This document shows positions 9,335 to 16,808 of a stretch of 64,000 nucleotides of DNA, one piece after another; the stretch's first letter is position 1, and every line of letters begins with the position of its first letter. A program made the translations under genes and the position numbers. Below the pieces are notes generated by a model that saw only the letters and a list, made by a program, of their open reading frames with translations, was not told where the DNA came from and ran no database searches. Source of the stretch: Sulfuricurvum sp. (GTDB lineage Bacteria > Campylobacterota > Campylobacteria > Campylobacterales > Sulfurimonadaceae); NCBI GenBank assembly GCA_020721585.1, contig DYMK01000001.1:62001-126000 (forward strand). The letters run 5' to 3'.

Positions 9335-9931
9335 ATGCCATTTATCCCTACGGTCAAAGATGTTTCCCCACGGGGAGAGCGTTATTTTGACCTTTTTTCC
9401 AAACTGTTGGGTGACCGTGTTATCATTATCACCGAAGCCATTGATGACCATCTTATGGGGATTGTCGTCTCGCAATTGTTGTATCTTGAAGCAATGGATC
9501 CCGAAGAACCCATCCATCTGTACATCAGCTCTCCGGGGGGATCGGTGATGGCGGGATTGGCGATATTGGATACCATGAATCTCATCAACGCCCCCGTCTA
9601 CACGTACGCCATGGGATTGGTAGCGTCGATGGCATCGGTGTTGTTTACCTGCGGTGAAAAAGGGCATCGCTGTATGCTTCCCAATGCGGAAGTGATGATC
9701 CACCAACCCTTGGGGGGCTATTCGGGACAGGCCAGTGACATCGAAATTCACACCAAACATATCCTCAATCTCAAACGTCGTCTCTATATCATCCTCTCCC
9801 ACGCGACAGGACAACCCCTTGAGGTGATTGAAAAAGAGTCCGACCGTGACAACTACATGGAGGCGCATGAGGCGATTGCCTTTGGTCTTGCGGATGAGAT
9901 TCTCACCAAATTTAGCCCAAAGGATGTGTGA
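9335..9931 (+). CDS. clpP: ATP-dependent Clp protease proteolytic subunit
   Basis: 198-residue serine protease that forms the tetradecameric barrel with ClpX. Catalytic triad: Ser in LVASMASVLF, His in MIHQPLGGYSG, Asp in RDNYMEAHEA. Start 9335 has AAGGAG 6 bases upstream at 9323-9328; the frame open from 9311 starts inside the palindrome repeat and is not used. It ends in a TGATG overlap with clpX. Confidence 0.97.
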   Translation: MPFIPTVKDVSPRGERYFDLFSKLLGDRVIIITEAIDDHLMGIVVSQLLYLEAMDPEEPIHLYISSPGGSVMAGLAILDTMNLINAPVYTYAMGLVASMASVLFTCGEKGHRCMLPNAEVMIHQPLGGYSGQASDIEIHTKHILNLKRRLYIILSHATGQPLEVIEKESDRDNYMEAHEAIAFGLADEILTKFSPKDV

Positions 9932-11151
9932 TGAGCGGTGAAAAAACCTGTTCTTTTTGTGGTCGTTCGCAGCGTGATGTAAAAAAAATGTTCTCCTCGG
10001 AGACCACCCATATTTGCAATGAGTGTGTCACCACCTGCTCTAGTATTTTGCAAAAAGAGGTACGTTACGAACAACGAGGGGAACTCAAACTCCCCATTCC
10101 GGAAAAAATTGTCGAGTTTTTGGATCAGAGTATCATCGGGCAAGAGGAGGCGAAAAAAGTCCTCGCCGTTGCACTGTACAACCACTACAAACGGATTGAA
10201 AATCCTATTTACAATAATGTTGAACTGGAAAAATCCAATATCCTTCTTGTCGGTCCCACAGGAAGCGGTAAAACCCTTTTGGCAAAATCGCTCTCCAAAA
10301 TTATGCAAGTACCCTTTGCCGTTGCCGATGCGACCGCCCTTACAGAAGCGGGCTACGTGGGAGAAGATGTCGAAAGTATCCTCTCACGTCTTTTGGCCGC
10401 GGCTAATTATGACATTGAACTGGCACAACGGGGGATCGTCTACATCGATGAGATTGACAAAATCGCCCGAAAAGGGGAATCCTCCACCATGGGACGCGAT
10501 GTTTCGGGTGAGGGAGTTCAACAAGGATTACTCAAAATTTTAGAGGGAGCAGAGGTCTACGTCCCGCTCAAAGGGAGCCGTAAAAACTCCACCACTGAGA
10601 CCGTTTTGTTTAACACTACCCATGTCCTTTTTGTCTGTGGTGGGGCGTTTGTGGGATTGGTTCCCGATACCCATACCCAAAAAAGCAACAAAGTAGGATT
10701 TACCAAAACCGCCGACACAAAAGGGGCAATCGTCAAAAAAATCGATGCCAAAGCGTTGGTGCATTATGGAATCATCCCCGAATTTATCGGTCGTATCCCC
10801 GTTATCGCCCAATTGCGCGAACTCTCCAAAACCCAGATGGTACAAATCCTCCAAGAACCCAACAGCTCCCTTATCAAACAATTTCAAGCCCTTTTTGATA
10901 TGGATGGGATTGAACTTCAGTTTGAACCCTCGGCACTGGATGCGGTCGCCCAAAAAGCGATTGATCGGGGTGTGGGGGCAAGAGGATTGCGCAGTATCAT
11001 CGAAGAAGCGATGCTTCCGTTGCAATTTAGCTGCCCCTCGAAGAAAAATTTACACCGTGTCACCATTACCGAAGCGGTGATTGAGGATCCCAATAACGAC
11101 CCAATTTTTGTCTATAAAGAAGATCACGCAGTCGTTGCAACGCCTTCGTGA
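9931..11151 (+). CDS. clpX: Clp protease ATP-binding subunit ClpX
   Basis: 406-residue AAA+ unfoldase. N-terminal zinc-binding domain with two CxxC pairs (CSFCGRS and CNECVTTC), Walker A (GPTGSGKT), Walker B (IVYIDEIDKIA), a VGF tripeptide for ClpP docking, and the sensor-2 GVGARGLR. Translated with clpP through a 1-base stop/start overlap; a GTG three bases earlier is an alternative start. Delivers ssrA-tagged and other substrates to ClpP; smpB lies about 13 kb downstream. Confidence 0.97.
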   Translation: MSGEKTCSFCGRSQRDVKKMFSSETTHICNECVTTCSSILQKEVRYEQRGELKLPIPEKIVEFLDQSIIGQEEAKKVLAVALYNHYKRIENPIYNNVELEKSNILLVGPTGSGKTLLAKSLSKIMQVPFAVADATALTEAGYVGEDVESILSRLLAAANYDIELAQRGIVYIDEIDKIARKGESSTMGRDVSGEGVQQGLLKILEGAEVYVPLKGSRKNSTTETVLFNTTHVLFVCGGAFVGLVPDTHTQKSNKVGFTKTADTKGAIVKKIDAKALVHYGIIPEFIGRIPVIAQLRELSKTQMVQILQEPNSSLIKQFQALFDMDGIELQFEPSALDAVAQKAIDRGVGARGLRSIIEEAMLPLQFSCPSKKNLHRVTITEAVIEDPNNDPIFVYKEDHAVVATPS

Positions 11152-11216
11152 TCTATACCCCTTAAAACGTTGTATGCGATCCTTGGTTCATTCAACGTTT
11201 TTTACTGTAATATGCA

Positions 11217-11258
11217 TTGATCTTCATCAATCTTTTTATCCCTATCCTGCCCTATACT
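11217..11258 (+). promoter_or_regulatory. FNR/CRP-type class II promoter
   Basis: A perfect TTGAT-CTTC-ATCAA palindrome at 11217-11230 is followed by TATACT at 11253-11258. If transcription starts about 7 bases after the -10 box, near 11265, the palindrome is centred at about -41.5, the standard position for activation by FNR-type regulators. The next gene start is at 11281. The site sequence and spacing are seen directly; the regulator is inferred. Confidence 0.7.
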
Positions 11259-11280
11259 CTCACCTAAAAAAAGGTATCCC

Positions 11281-11643
11281 ATGAATCCCATCGCATTTTT
11301 ACACCATACCCGTTTTGAGACCAAACCCGTGATTGAGATGCTCCTAGAAACCCCGTTTTCCAAAGAGATTCGCATCTGCATGGGCGAGGGGGTCATGATG
11401 AGAGAACATACCGCCCCCAATGCGATCACAATTATGGTGCTAGAGGGGAGTGTGACCATCGAGTCATTGGGGTCAAGCGTCTGTTTAACGTCGGGAGATA
11501 CGATCTATTTTGACCCTAAAGTCCCCCATTCGCTCCATGCCACGCTCCAAAGTGTGGTACGTCTCACCCTTGCCAAAACCGATACGCTGCAAAGGGTACT
11601 CAATGTGGGAGTTGGAGTTAAAAACGTGATGGGTCAATCCTGA
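11281..11643 (+). CDS. Cupin-domain protein
   Basis: 120-residue single-domain cupin. The GDTIYFDPKVPHSLHA segment is the second cupin motif (G-x5-P-x-G-x2-H-x3-N type) with the metal-binding His; the first motif around MREHTAPNAITIMVLEG has one His and is less typical. No catalytic role can be named. It appears to be a single-gene unit under the FNR-type promoter just upstream, so a role in micro-oxic or anaerobic growth is inferred. Confidence 0.75.
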   Translation: MNPIAFLHHTRFETKPVIEMLLETPFSKEIRICMGEGVMMREHTAPNAITIMVLEGSVTIESLGSSVCLTSGDTIYFDPKVPHSLHATLQSVVRLTLAKTDTLQRVLNVGVGVKNVMGQS

Positions 11644-11673
11644 CGACAACGTCATCAATACCTCTACCACAAA

Positions 11674-13638
11674 TTATCTACGATTACACTGCCAAACGAA
11701 GGATTCAAACGCCGCAACAGGGAGCGGTTTGCTAAAATAGTACCCCTGAATCTCATCACACCCGTGTGAACGTAAAAAATCAAGCTGTTGGGCAGTCTCG
11801 ACCCCCTCAGCGATCGTGTGCAGTCCCAAATTATGTGCCATATCGATGATCGTGGTCACAATGGTCTGATCATCCGAATCATGGGTAATGTCACGAACAA
11901 ACGATTGGTCAATTTTGAGTTTAGAAACTTGGAATTTTTTGAGATAACTCAACGACGAATACCCCGTCCCAAAATCATCAATCGCCATACGAATACCCTG
12001 TGCATGAAACTGTCGCATAATCTCCATCGCCAAATCCTGATTGACCATCGCACACGCTTCGGTGAGTTCCAGTTCCAAACACGAGGGGGGAACGCCGGTG
12101 TCGTTGAGAATGTTCATCACCAATGCGACCAAATTTTTCTGCCGAAATTGAACCGTTGAGAGATTCACCGCAATCACCATAGGGGGAAACCCTTGCGCGA
12201 TCCACCCTTGAAGCTGTTCCATGGCGGTACGTAACACCCACTCCCCGATGGGGATAATCTGCCCACTCTCTTCGGCAATGGGGATAAATTCCGCAGGTGA
12301 GATCATCCCCCACAGTGGATGATGCCATCGTAACAATACTTCTGCCCCTATCATTTCCCCCGTTTTCAGGGACATTTGAGGTTGATAGTACAATTGAAAC
12401 TCATCGCGTTTAAGGGCATATCGGAGGGCATTGACCAATTGGAGATGACGGTTAAAATGGATTTGCATCTCGGGGGTAAAAAAATAAAAATCGTTTCGAT
12501 TCTCCCCTTTGACCTGATGCATCGCGGTGTTGGCATTTTTGAGCAGGGTTTCAAAATCGTCTCCATCGTGGGGGTACAACGCAATCCCAATAGACGCGGT
12601 AAGGGTGAGTTCATTTTGCTCTATGGAAAAAGGGTGTGCAATGGTCTCCAAAAGCGTGAGGGCGATCATCGAGGCTCTATTGGCATCGGTAGTAGGGAGA
12701 AGAAGGACAAACTCATCCCCACTCAAACGGGAGACAATCGCCTCTTCGCCAAGGGTCGTTTGGAGCCGTTGGGCGGTTTCGATGAGTACCCCATCCCCCA
12801 CCACACGCCCTAAGGTGTCATTAACCTCTTTAAAATGGTCAATATCCACAAACATCACCGCTAAAGATTCCTTCTCACGATGCGAGGAATCCAGTAACGC
12901 ATCAATTCGATCTTTGAGGAGCATACGATTGGGCAATCCCGTTAGCTGGTCGAAGTGACTTAAGCGCTGTTTTTCCCGTTTGAGATCGGCGTTCATACGG
13001 CGTAAATACCATGTCAAAAAGGGAAAACTCAACGCAATGGTGCCAAAAAGACGCAATAAGAGGGAAAAAGCCTCTTGGCGTAACTCCGCACTAATCGTGT
13101 TAATTTTAATATCTGCCCCCACAATATAAGTAGCCCCATGGGGACTGTGCATGGGGATAAAAATACTCCGAAACGTCCCCCATTTATCGGTATATTCATC
13201 ATAGTGCATTTGATGGGTTTGAAACGTTTTTTCTAACGCATCACTGGCATCTTCATAGCAATCAAAATAGTGGGTTAAATTGACCCCCGTTGCGCGCTCT
13301 TCGTCGGTGCCACTGGAGGCGGTAAAATAGATTTTGCCGTTTTTTTGGATCACACTGTAGACATAGACCACCCCCATGTTTTTGGCAAATTCGCTTAAAC
13401 GATCGATATTATTCCGATCTTGCGTCGGATAAATACCCTTTGCCTCAACGCTACGATCCTGAAAATGGGGGGTGAGAAGGGTATTGGTCGTTTGCGCTGC
13501 AATGCGCAGTCGCTCATCAATTTGATGGTAGAGGAGTTTTTTATGGTTCTGGTATTCAAAATAGCTAAAGAGGGTAATTCCCACAATGAAGAGGAGAAAT
13601 GTCCCCATCCATACCCATAAATCTTTTGTATTTTTCAT
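11674..13638 (-). CDS. Membrane GGDEF-EAL protein
   Basis: 654-residue cyclic-di-GMP turnover protein. Two membrane segments near residues 10-28 and 190-210 enclose a periplasmic sensor of about 160 residues. A GGDEF domain follows with LSGDEFVLLL (Ser replacing the first Gly, usually still compatible with activity), then a complete EAL domain with EVLLRWHHP in the signature position, AIDDFGTGYSSLSYL, and ETAQQLDFLRSHGCDEIQGY at the end. The phosphodiesterase side looks intact. ATG at 13638 is used; the frame is also open one TTG codon upstream. Confidence 0.9.
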   Translation of the reverse strand: MKNTKDLWVWMGTFLLFIVGITLFSYFEYQNHKKLLYHQIDERLRIAAQTTNTLLTPHFQDRSVEAKGIYPTQDRNNIDRLSEFAKNMGVVYVYSVIQKNGKIYFTASSGTDEERATGVNLTHYFDCYEDASDALEKTFQTHQMHYDEYTDKWGTFRSIFIPMHSPHGATYIVGADIKINTISAELRQEAFSLLLRLFGTIALSFPFLTWYLRRMNADLKREKQRLSHFDQLTGLPNRMLLKDRIDALLDSSHREKESLAVMFVDIDHFKEVNDTLGRVVGDGVLIETAQRLQTTLGEEAIVSRLSGDEFVLLLPTTDANRASMIALTLLETIAHPFSIEQNELTLTASIGIALYPHDGDDFETLLKNANTAMHQVKGENRNDFYFFTPEMQIHFNRHLQLVNALRYALKRDEFQLYYQPQMSLKTGEMIGAEVLLRWHHPLWGMISPAEFIPIAEESGQIIPIGEWVLRTAMEQLQGWIAQGFPPMVIAVNLSTVQFRQKNLVALVMNILNDTGVPPSCLELELTEACAMVNQDLAMEIMRQFHAQGIRMAIDDFGTGYSSLSYLKKFQVSKLKIDQSFVRDITHDSDDQTIVTTIIDMAHNLGLHTIAEGVETAQQLDFLRSHGCDEIQGYYFSKPLPVAAFESFVWQCNRR

Positions 13639-13755
13639 CAACCATACCCATCGTGACGCTATTTATCGGCGTAATTATAGTCTTTAAATGGTGTATGGAA
13701 TGTTATAAATTTCATCAATCATCTAAAACTTTTCTTCCGTCACCCAACATTTCAT

Positions 13756-13928
13756 CGTCACCCTGAGCTTGACTCAGGGTCTAAAAGAAAAGATGCTGAA
13801 TCAAGTTCAGCATGACTGGATTCCCGCCTTTTCTCGTTCCATCCTCTCCTGAGGTGGAACGCGGTTAAGCTAGATTCCCGCCTTCGCGGGAATGACGAAG
13901 TGCGTCACCCTGAACTCGATTCAGGGTC
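13756..13928. repeat. Cluster of short palindromic repeats
   Basis: Four REP-like palindromes in about 170 bases: ACCCTGAG-CTTGA-CTCAGGGT at 13760-13780, ATGCTGAA-TCAAG-TTCAGCAT at 13793-13813, the dRS3-like ATTCCCGCCTTCGCGGGAAT at 13874-13893, and ACCCTGAA-CTCGA-TTCAGGGT at 13907-13927. Three have an 8-bp stem and a 5-base loop related to CTTGA. The last one supplies the stop codon of the STAND-PPR gene. A matching cluster lies on the other side of that gene at 15925-16025. Confidence 0.85.
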
Positions 13929-15558
13929 TCACTTCCCGACAGTGTTTATCAATGGTAATCCCAAACTTACGCTGAACCCGTTTAATGACAAAATCATTGG
14001 CACGAACATCCATCCCTGCAAATCGTTCCAAAAGTTCCCGCAGCAGGTCGAGTCTATTCGCATATATTTTATTGATAACACTCGAGAGGGTAAAGGCATC
14101 AGGATGTAAACGCGCCTCGTGCATCAGATCCACCACCTTCATGGCATCCGTGTAATTTTTGGTACGCTTGATGATCGAGGTGTAGGTGACCACATTGGGG
14201 ATAAGCTGGTGGGCTTTCATCTCTAAAAGTACTTCCATGGCCTGCTCGTAGCTCTTACACTTATCGATGATCGAGGTGTAGGTGACCACATTGGGGGAGA
14301 TGCCAAGCGTGCGCATCTTCGTGATGATGTTCTTCGCCTCCTCGAAAGTAACCTCCCGTAGGGCTTTGGAAAACGCATAGACATCGGTCAAAAACCCTTT
14401 TTCGCGCAATTCAGCTGAGGTATAAAGGTCGAAAAGATCGTCAAAATAGTTGGCTACCTTAAAGCCCTTATTGACAATACGCTCCAAATAGACCTCTTCG
14501 ATGTAGAGGGTGTGGGATGATTCTTCGAGGAAATTGAGATGGGTGTCATCGGCTGTGAGTACCATGAGGGCATTGGCAAAATCCTCACGTGAAAGCGTGA
14601 GCTTTCGTTGACAAAAATCAAAAACTTTCGTTTTGGCGTAGAGATTTTTTCCCGCGGTGTTGTGGGTGTAATACAAAAGATTCAACGCCTTAAGGACACC
14701 CTCCACGTGCTGTCGCTGAGAGCGGTCATACTGTTTACACAATTCCCCCAACCGTCGGAATCGATCCTCCATCGTCGAGAGTTCCAAGAAATACGAGCCA
14801 ATGGTATGATCGTACGCTTGGGTATCGAGGGTGAGCTGAGGATGGGCGGTTTGGAAGGCGAGGGTTTCACCCTCATCCATTTTAGCCACTTCGACCCGCT
14901 CGAAAGTATCGTTGATAAACGCTGCTCCAAGCCCCCCCAAGAGGGTATCGTACTCATCACCCTTTCGGCACGTGGCGAGGATGGGATTGCCCTGATTCAG
15001 AAGCTGGGTGATAAAAATTTTCAGTTCCCCTCCCCACGCGGCTAAAAACTCCTCGATGTCATCGAAGAAGATGAGGGTCTTCTCAGGGGTGTAGGCAAGA
15101 TTTTTGGGAGAATGCTCTTGTTTGACAATGAGCAGTTCGTTGTCGCTGAGGGTTTTAAGCGATTCAAAAACCGCCCGCGTTTTTCCAACAAGCGAATCCC
15201 CCAGTACCAAAAGAGGGTTACCCTCACGTAGATGTTGGGCGATTTGTCCATCATAAGGGCGTGGGAAATAGAAATCTTTCGTAGGGTTACGAAGCCGTTT
15301 ACCACGGAGAAAATCACTCAGCGTAAGCTCAGCGATGGGTTTGGGGTGGATGAGCGGGGGAGGTGGGGGAGTGGGAGGGAGAGAATTAATCTCCACCTTT
15401 ACATAATGAGAACCATCACCAGAGACGTTAAATGCGAAACCACCATCACCTGCTGTAGCGGATTGGGTAGATATGTTATTATTGTCCCCTAGAACGATAG
15501 GGGAGTTATTGTCTTTTTCTATTGCTATGTTTGTCTCAGTTGTTTTTTTATCCAACAT
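13921..15558 (-). CDS. STAND-like NTPase with pentatricopeptide repeats
   Basis: 545 residues. Residues 15-55 carry a Gly/Asn-rich segment (DNNSPIVLGDNNN), then a proline-rich linker (60-75). A P-loop NTPase follows: Walker A GDSLVGKT at 120-127, Walker B TLIFFDDIEE at 161-170, and ILATCRKG at 193-200 as a probable sensor arginine. Residues 391-521 form four consecutive helical repeats, the first three exactly 32 residues, with PPR consensus (NVVTYTSII...AMEVLLEMK...LIP). PPR proteins bind single-stranded RNA in organelles and are rare in bacteria. The layout, nucleotide switch plus repeat sensor, is that of signalling or immune STAND proteins. The start overlaps the broken upstream gene (TAATG). 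No effector domain is visible. Confidence 0.75.
   Translation of the reverse strand: MLDKKTTETNIAIEKDNNSPIVLGDNNNISTQSATAGDGGFAFNVSGDGSHYVKVEINSLPPTPPPPPLIHPKPIAELTLSDFLRGKRLRNPTKDFYFPRPYDGQIAQHLREGNPLLVLGDSLVGKTRAVFESLKTLSDNELLIVKQEHSPKNLAYTPEKTLIFFDDIEEFLAAWGGELKIFITQLLNQGNPILATCRKGDEYDTLLGGLGAAFINDTFERVEVAKMDEGETLAFQTAHPQLTLDTQAYDHTIGSYFLELSTMEDRFRRLGELCKQYDRSQRQHVEGVLKALNLLYYTHNTAGKNLYAKTKVFDFCQRKLTLSREDFANALMVLTADDTHLNFLEESSHTLYIEEVYLERIVNKGFKVANYFDDLFDLYTSAELREKGFLTDVYAFSKALREVTFEEAKNIITKMRTLGISPNVVTYTSIIDKCKSYEQAMEVLLEMKAHQLIPNVVTYTSIIKRTKNYTDAMKVVDLMHEARLHPDAFTLSSVINKIYANRLDLLRELLERFAGMDVRANDFVIKRVQRKFGITIDKHCREVRP
14170..14296 (-). repeat. 96-bp-period DNA repeat inside PPR array
   Basis: A 31-base block is identical at 14170-14200 and 14266-14296, exactly 96 bases (32 codons) apart, coding for the start of two adjacent PPR units. 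Such identity indicates a recent repeat duplication or gene conversion in the sensor region of the NTPase. Confidence 0.85.
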
Positions 15559-15850
15559 TATCTTTTTCCCACATGGTTATTTTTACCAATGATAATGGGA
15601 GCATTATTATCTCCATTGACCGTAATAGTGGTCGTTTTTCCCTTAGGTACTTCTTCTTTGGACGTGTTTTTGCTCTCTATTATTTTCCCTTAGGTACTTC
15701 TTCTTTGGACGTGTTTTTGCTCTCTATTATTTTCCCTGCAATTAAAAAAAGGGTTACAATCATTAAACCCGCAAGAATAAAACTATGTTCTTCGGAAAAA
15801 GAGGCAAATTTCGCGACAATATCCCCCAAAAGAGTAACAATTCCCTCCAT
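15558..15850 (-). pseudogene. Small membrane-anchored gene, frameshifted by tandem duplication
   Basis: Start ATG at 15850 with AGGGG 5-9 bases upstream. The reading frame gives a 56-residue peptide with one membrane segment (FILAGLMIVTLFLIAG) and stops at 15680-15682. Removing one copy of the 47-bp duplication restores an 81-residue frame ending KTTTITVNGDNNAPIIIG and stopping at 15558-15560, where its TAA overlaps the ATG of the STAND-PPR gene. The restored tail shares the GDNN-x-PI-x3-G-x-NN pattern with the NTPase N-terminus, so the two probably work together. Present state: truncated, membrane part kept, shared motif lost. A sequencing or assembly error cannot be excluded. Confidence 0.7.
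15636..15737. repeat. 47-bp tandem duplication
   Basis: Two identical 47-base copies (15636-15682 and 15683-15729) followed by an 8-base remainder TTTTCCCT at 15730-15737. The copies are bounded by this 8-base microhomology, the mark of replication slippage. Because 47 is not a multiple of three, it shifts the frame of the small gene on the minus strand. Confidence 0.9.
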
Positions 15851-15924
15851 CTCATCCCCTCAACGTTTTATCGTTTAAATGGTACCAAATTGTCTCTTAA
15901 GGGGTGTATCCTCACGCTTTCGTC

Positions 15925-16025
15925 ATTGCGGACTCGATCCGCAATCTAAGACCCTGAAACCAGTTCAGGGTGACGAGGTGGATGTTTTGGGTGACTGGGT
16001 TTCGTCACTCCCGTGAAGACGGGAA
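15925..16025. repeat. Cluster of short palindromic repeats, second flank
   Basis: ATTGCGGA-CTCGA-TCCGCAAT at 15925-15945, ACCCTGAA-ACCAG-TTCAGGGT at 15951-15971, and an imperfect CTCCCGT-GAAG-ACGGGAA near 16007-16024. Same architecture as the cluster at 13756-13928. Together they bracket the STAND-PPR gene and its small partner. Confidence 0.8.
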
Positions 16026-16039
16026 TCCAGCTTAGAAAA

Positions 16040-16645
16040 TTAAGGATTTTTAGGGATAAACGTCTCCATCACATCCCCTTTGCGTTGTAAGACAATCACA
16101 TTATTTTCCAATGCTTTTTCTTTGAGGTCTTGAGGCATATAAAACGAAGCTAATGCTAAATGATGATTATAGTCTTTATAAATGGGGAAAAGTTCTTTAA
16201 AATTTTCTTGTTTTTTGGTCAAAAGTTTTTCTAAATCTTTTTCATGCGCTTTGTATTTTACTTCGATAATCGCAATGTCTTTCCCATTGACCATCACTAT
16301 ATCAAACTCATCACGCAGATTTTTGGTACTGCTTTTCCAGTTTTTATCGATGAAATCGTAGTGAATTCCTGCTAAGTCTTTTTTCTCTTCGAGAGAATTA
16401 TAAAAAAACTCTTCGGCAACATCGCCTTGGTTATTGGAAATATTGCCTAGGAGTATTCCCATCTTGGTGAGCTTGGCTTCGTTGCGGTTCATCTGCTCAT
16501 CGGTCTTTTGTTGCGACTTTCGCAGTTCTTTTATCTGATGGTCTGTCTCTTTCATCTGCTCATCCGTTTTTTTCATTTGCTCATCGGTTTTGGCTTGCGA
16601 AATCGCTAAACTTGCCACGAGGTCTTTAAGTTCTTGATCGGTCAT
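16040..16645 (-). CDS. Coiled-coil protein with PD-(D/E)XK nuclease-like domain
   Basis: 201 residues. The N-terminal third is a coiled coil with clear heptads (TDEQMKK, TDEQMKE, TDHQIKE) around residues 17-50. The C-terminal domain has EFDIVMVNG and AIIEVKYKAHEKDLEKL, matching the D...ExK core of restriction-endonuclease-like folds (DUF3782-type proteins). Catalytic activity is possible but not proven. It lies in the accessory stretch between the palindrome cluster and uvrB. Only a weak ribosome binding site precedes the start. Confidence 0.65.
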   Translation of the reverse strand: MTDQELKDLVASLAISQAKTDEQMKKTDEQMKETDHQIKELRKSQQKTDEQMNRNEAKLTKMGILLGNISNNQGDVAEEFFYNSLEEKKDLAGIHYDFIDKNWKSSTKNLRDEFDIVMVNGKDIAIIEVKYKAHEKDLEKLLTKKQENFKELFPIYKDYNHHLALASFYMPQDLKEKALENNVIVLQRKGDVMETFIPKNP

Positions 16646-16768
16646 TGGGGTCTCATTACAGTAGGAAAAATCATAACCGTATTTTAGCTTATTTTACGTT
16701 TTATAGACCCCGAATCACCCTTAGGGTGACAGATAAAAAGCGGGAGTCCCCATCGTACCCATTTTGGC

Positions 16769-16774
16769 TATAAT
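16769..16774 (+). promoter_or_regulatory. -10 box for uvrB
   Basis: TATAAT 35 bases upstream of the inferred TTG start of uvrB. No good -35 hexamer at the expected distance. It lies inside the longer open frame, which argues against a start at 16764. Confidence 0.5.
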
Positions 16775-16808
16775 TCGCTCCATTAACTCAAACATAGGGG
16801 ATGTCCAT

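Noticed and set aside
14608-15045. Plus-strand frame opposite the NTPase
   Set aside because: Antisense shadow of the Walker B region; composition follows the codons of the minus-strand gene.
15636-15737. Tandem copies considered as a mini CRISPR
   Set aside because: The copies are directly adjacent with no spacers and no cas genes; the pattern fits slippage between 8-bp homologies.
15522-15878. 118-residue plus-strand frame
   Set aside because: It runs across the palindrome-free duplication in the wrong sense; the minus strand has a coupled start, ribosome binding site and membrane segment.
16764-16808. Longer UvrB N-terminus
   Set aside because: It contains the TATAAT box, has no ribosome binding site, and is absent from typical UvrB; a TTG at 16809 has a good site.
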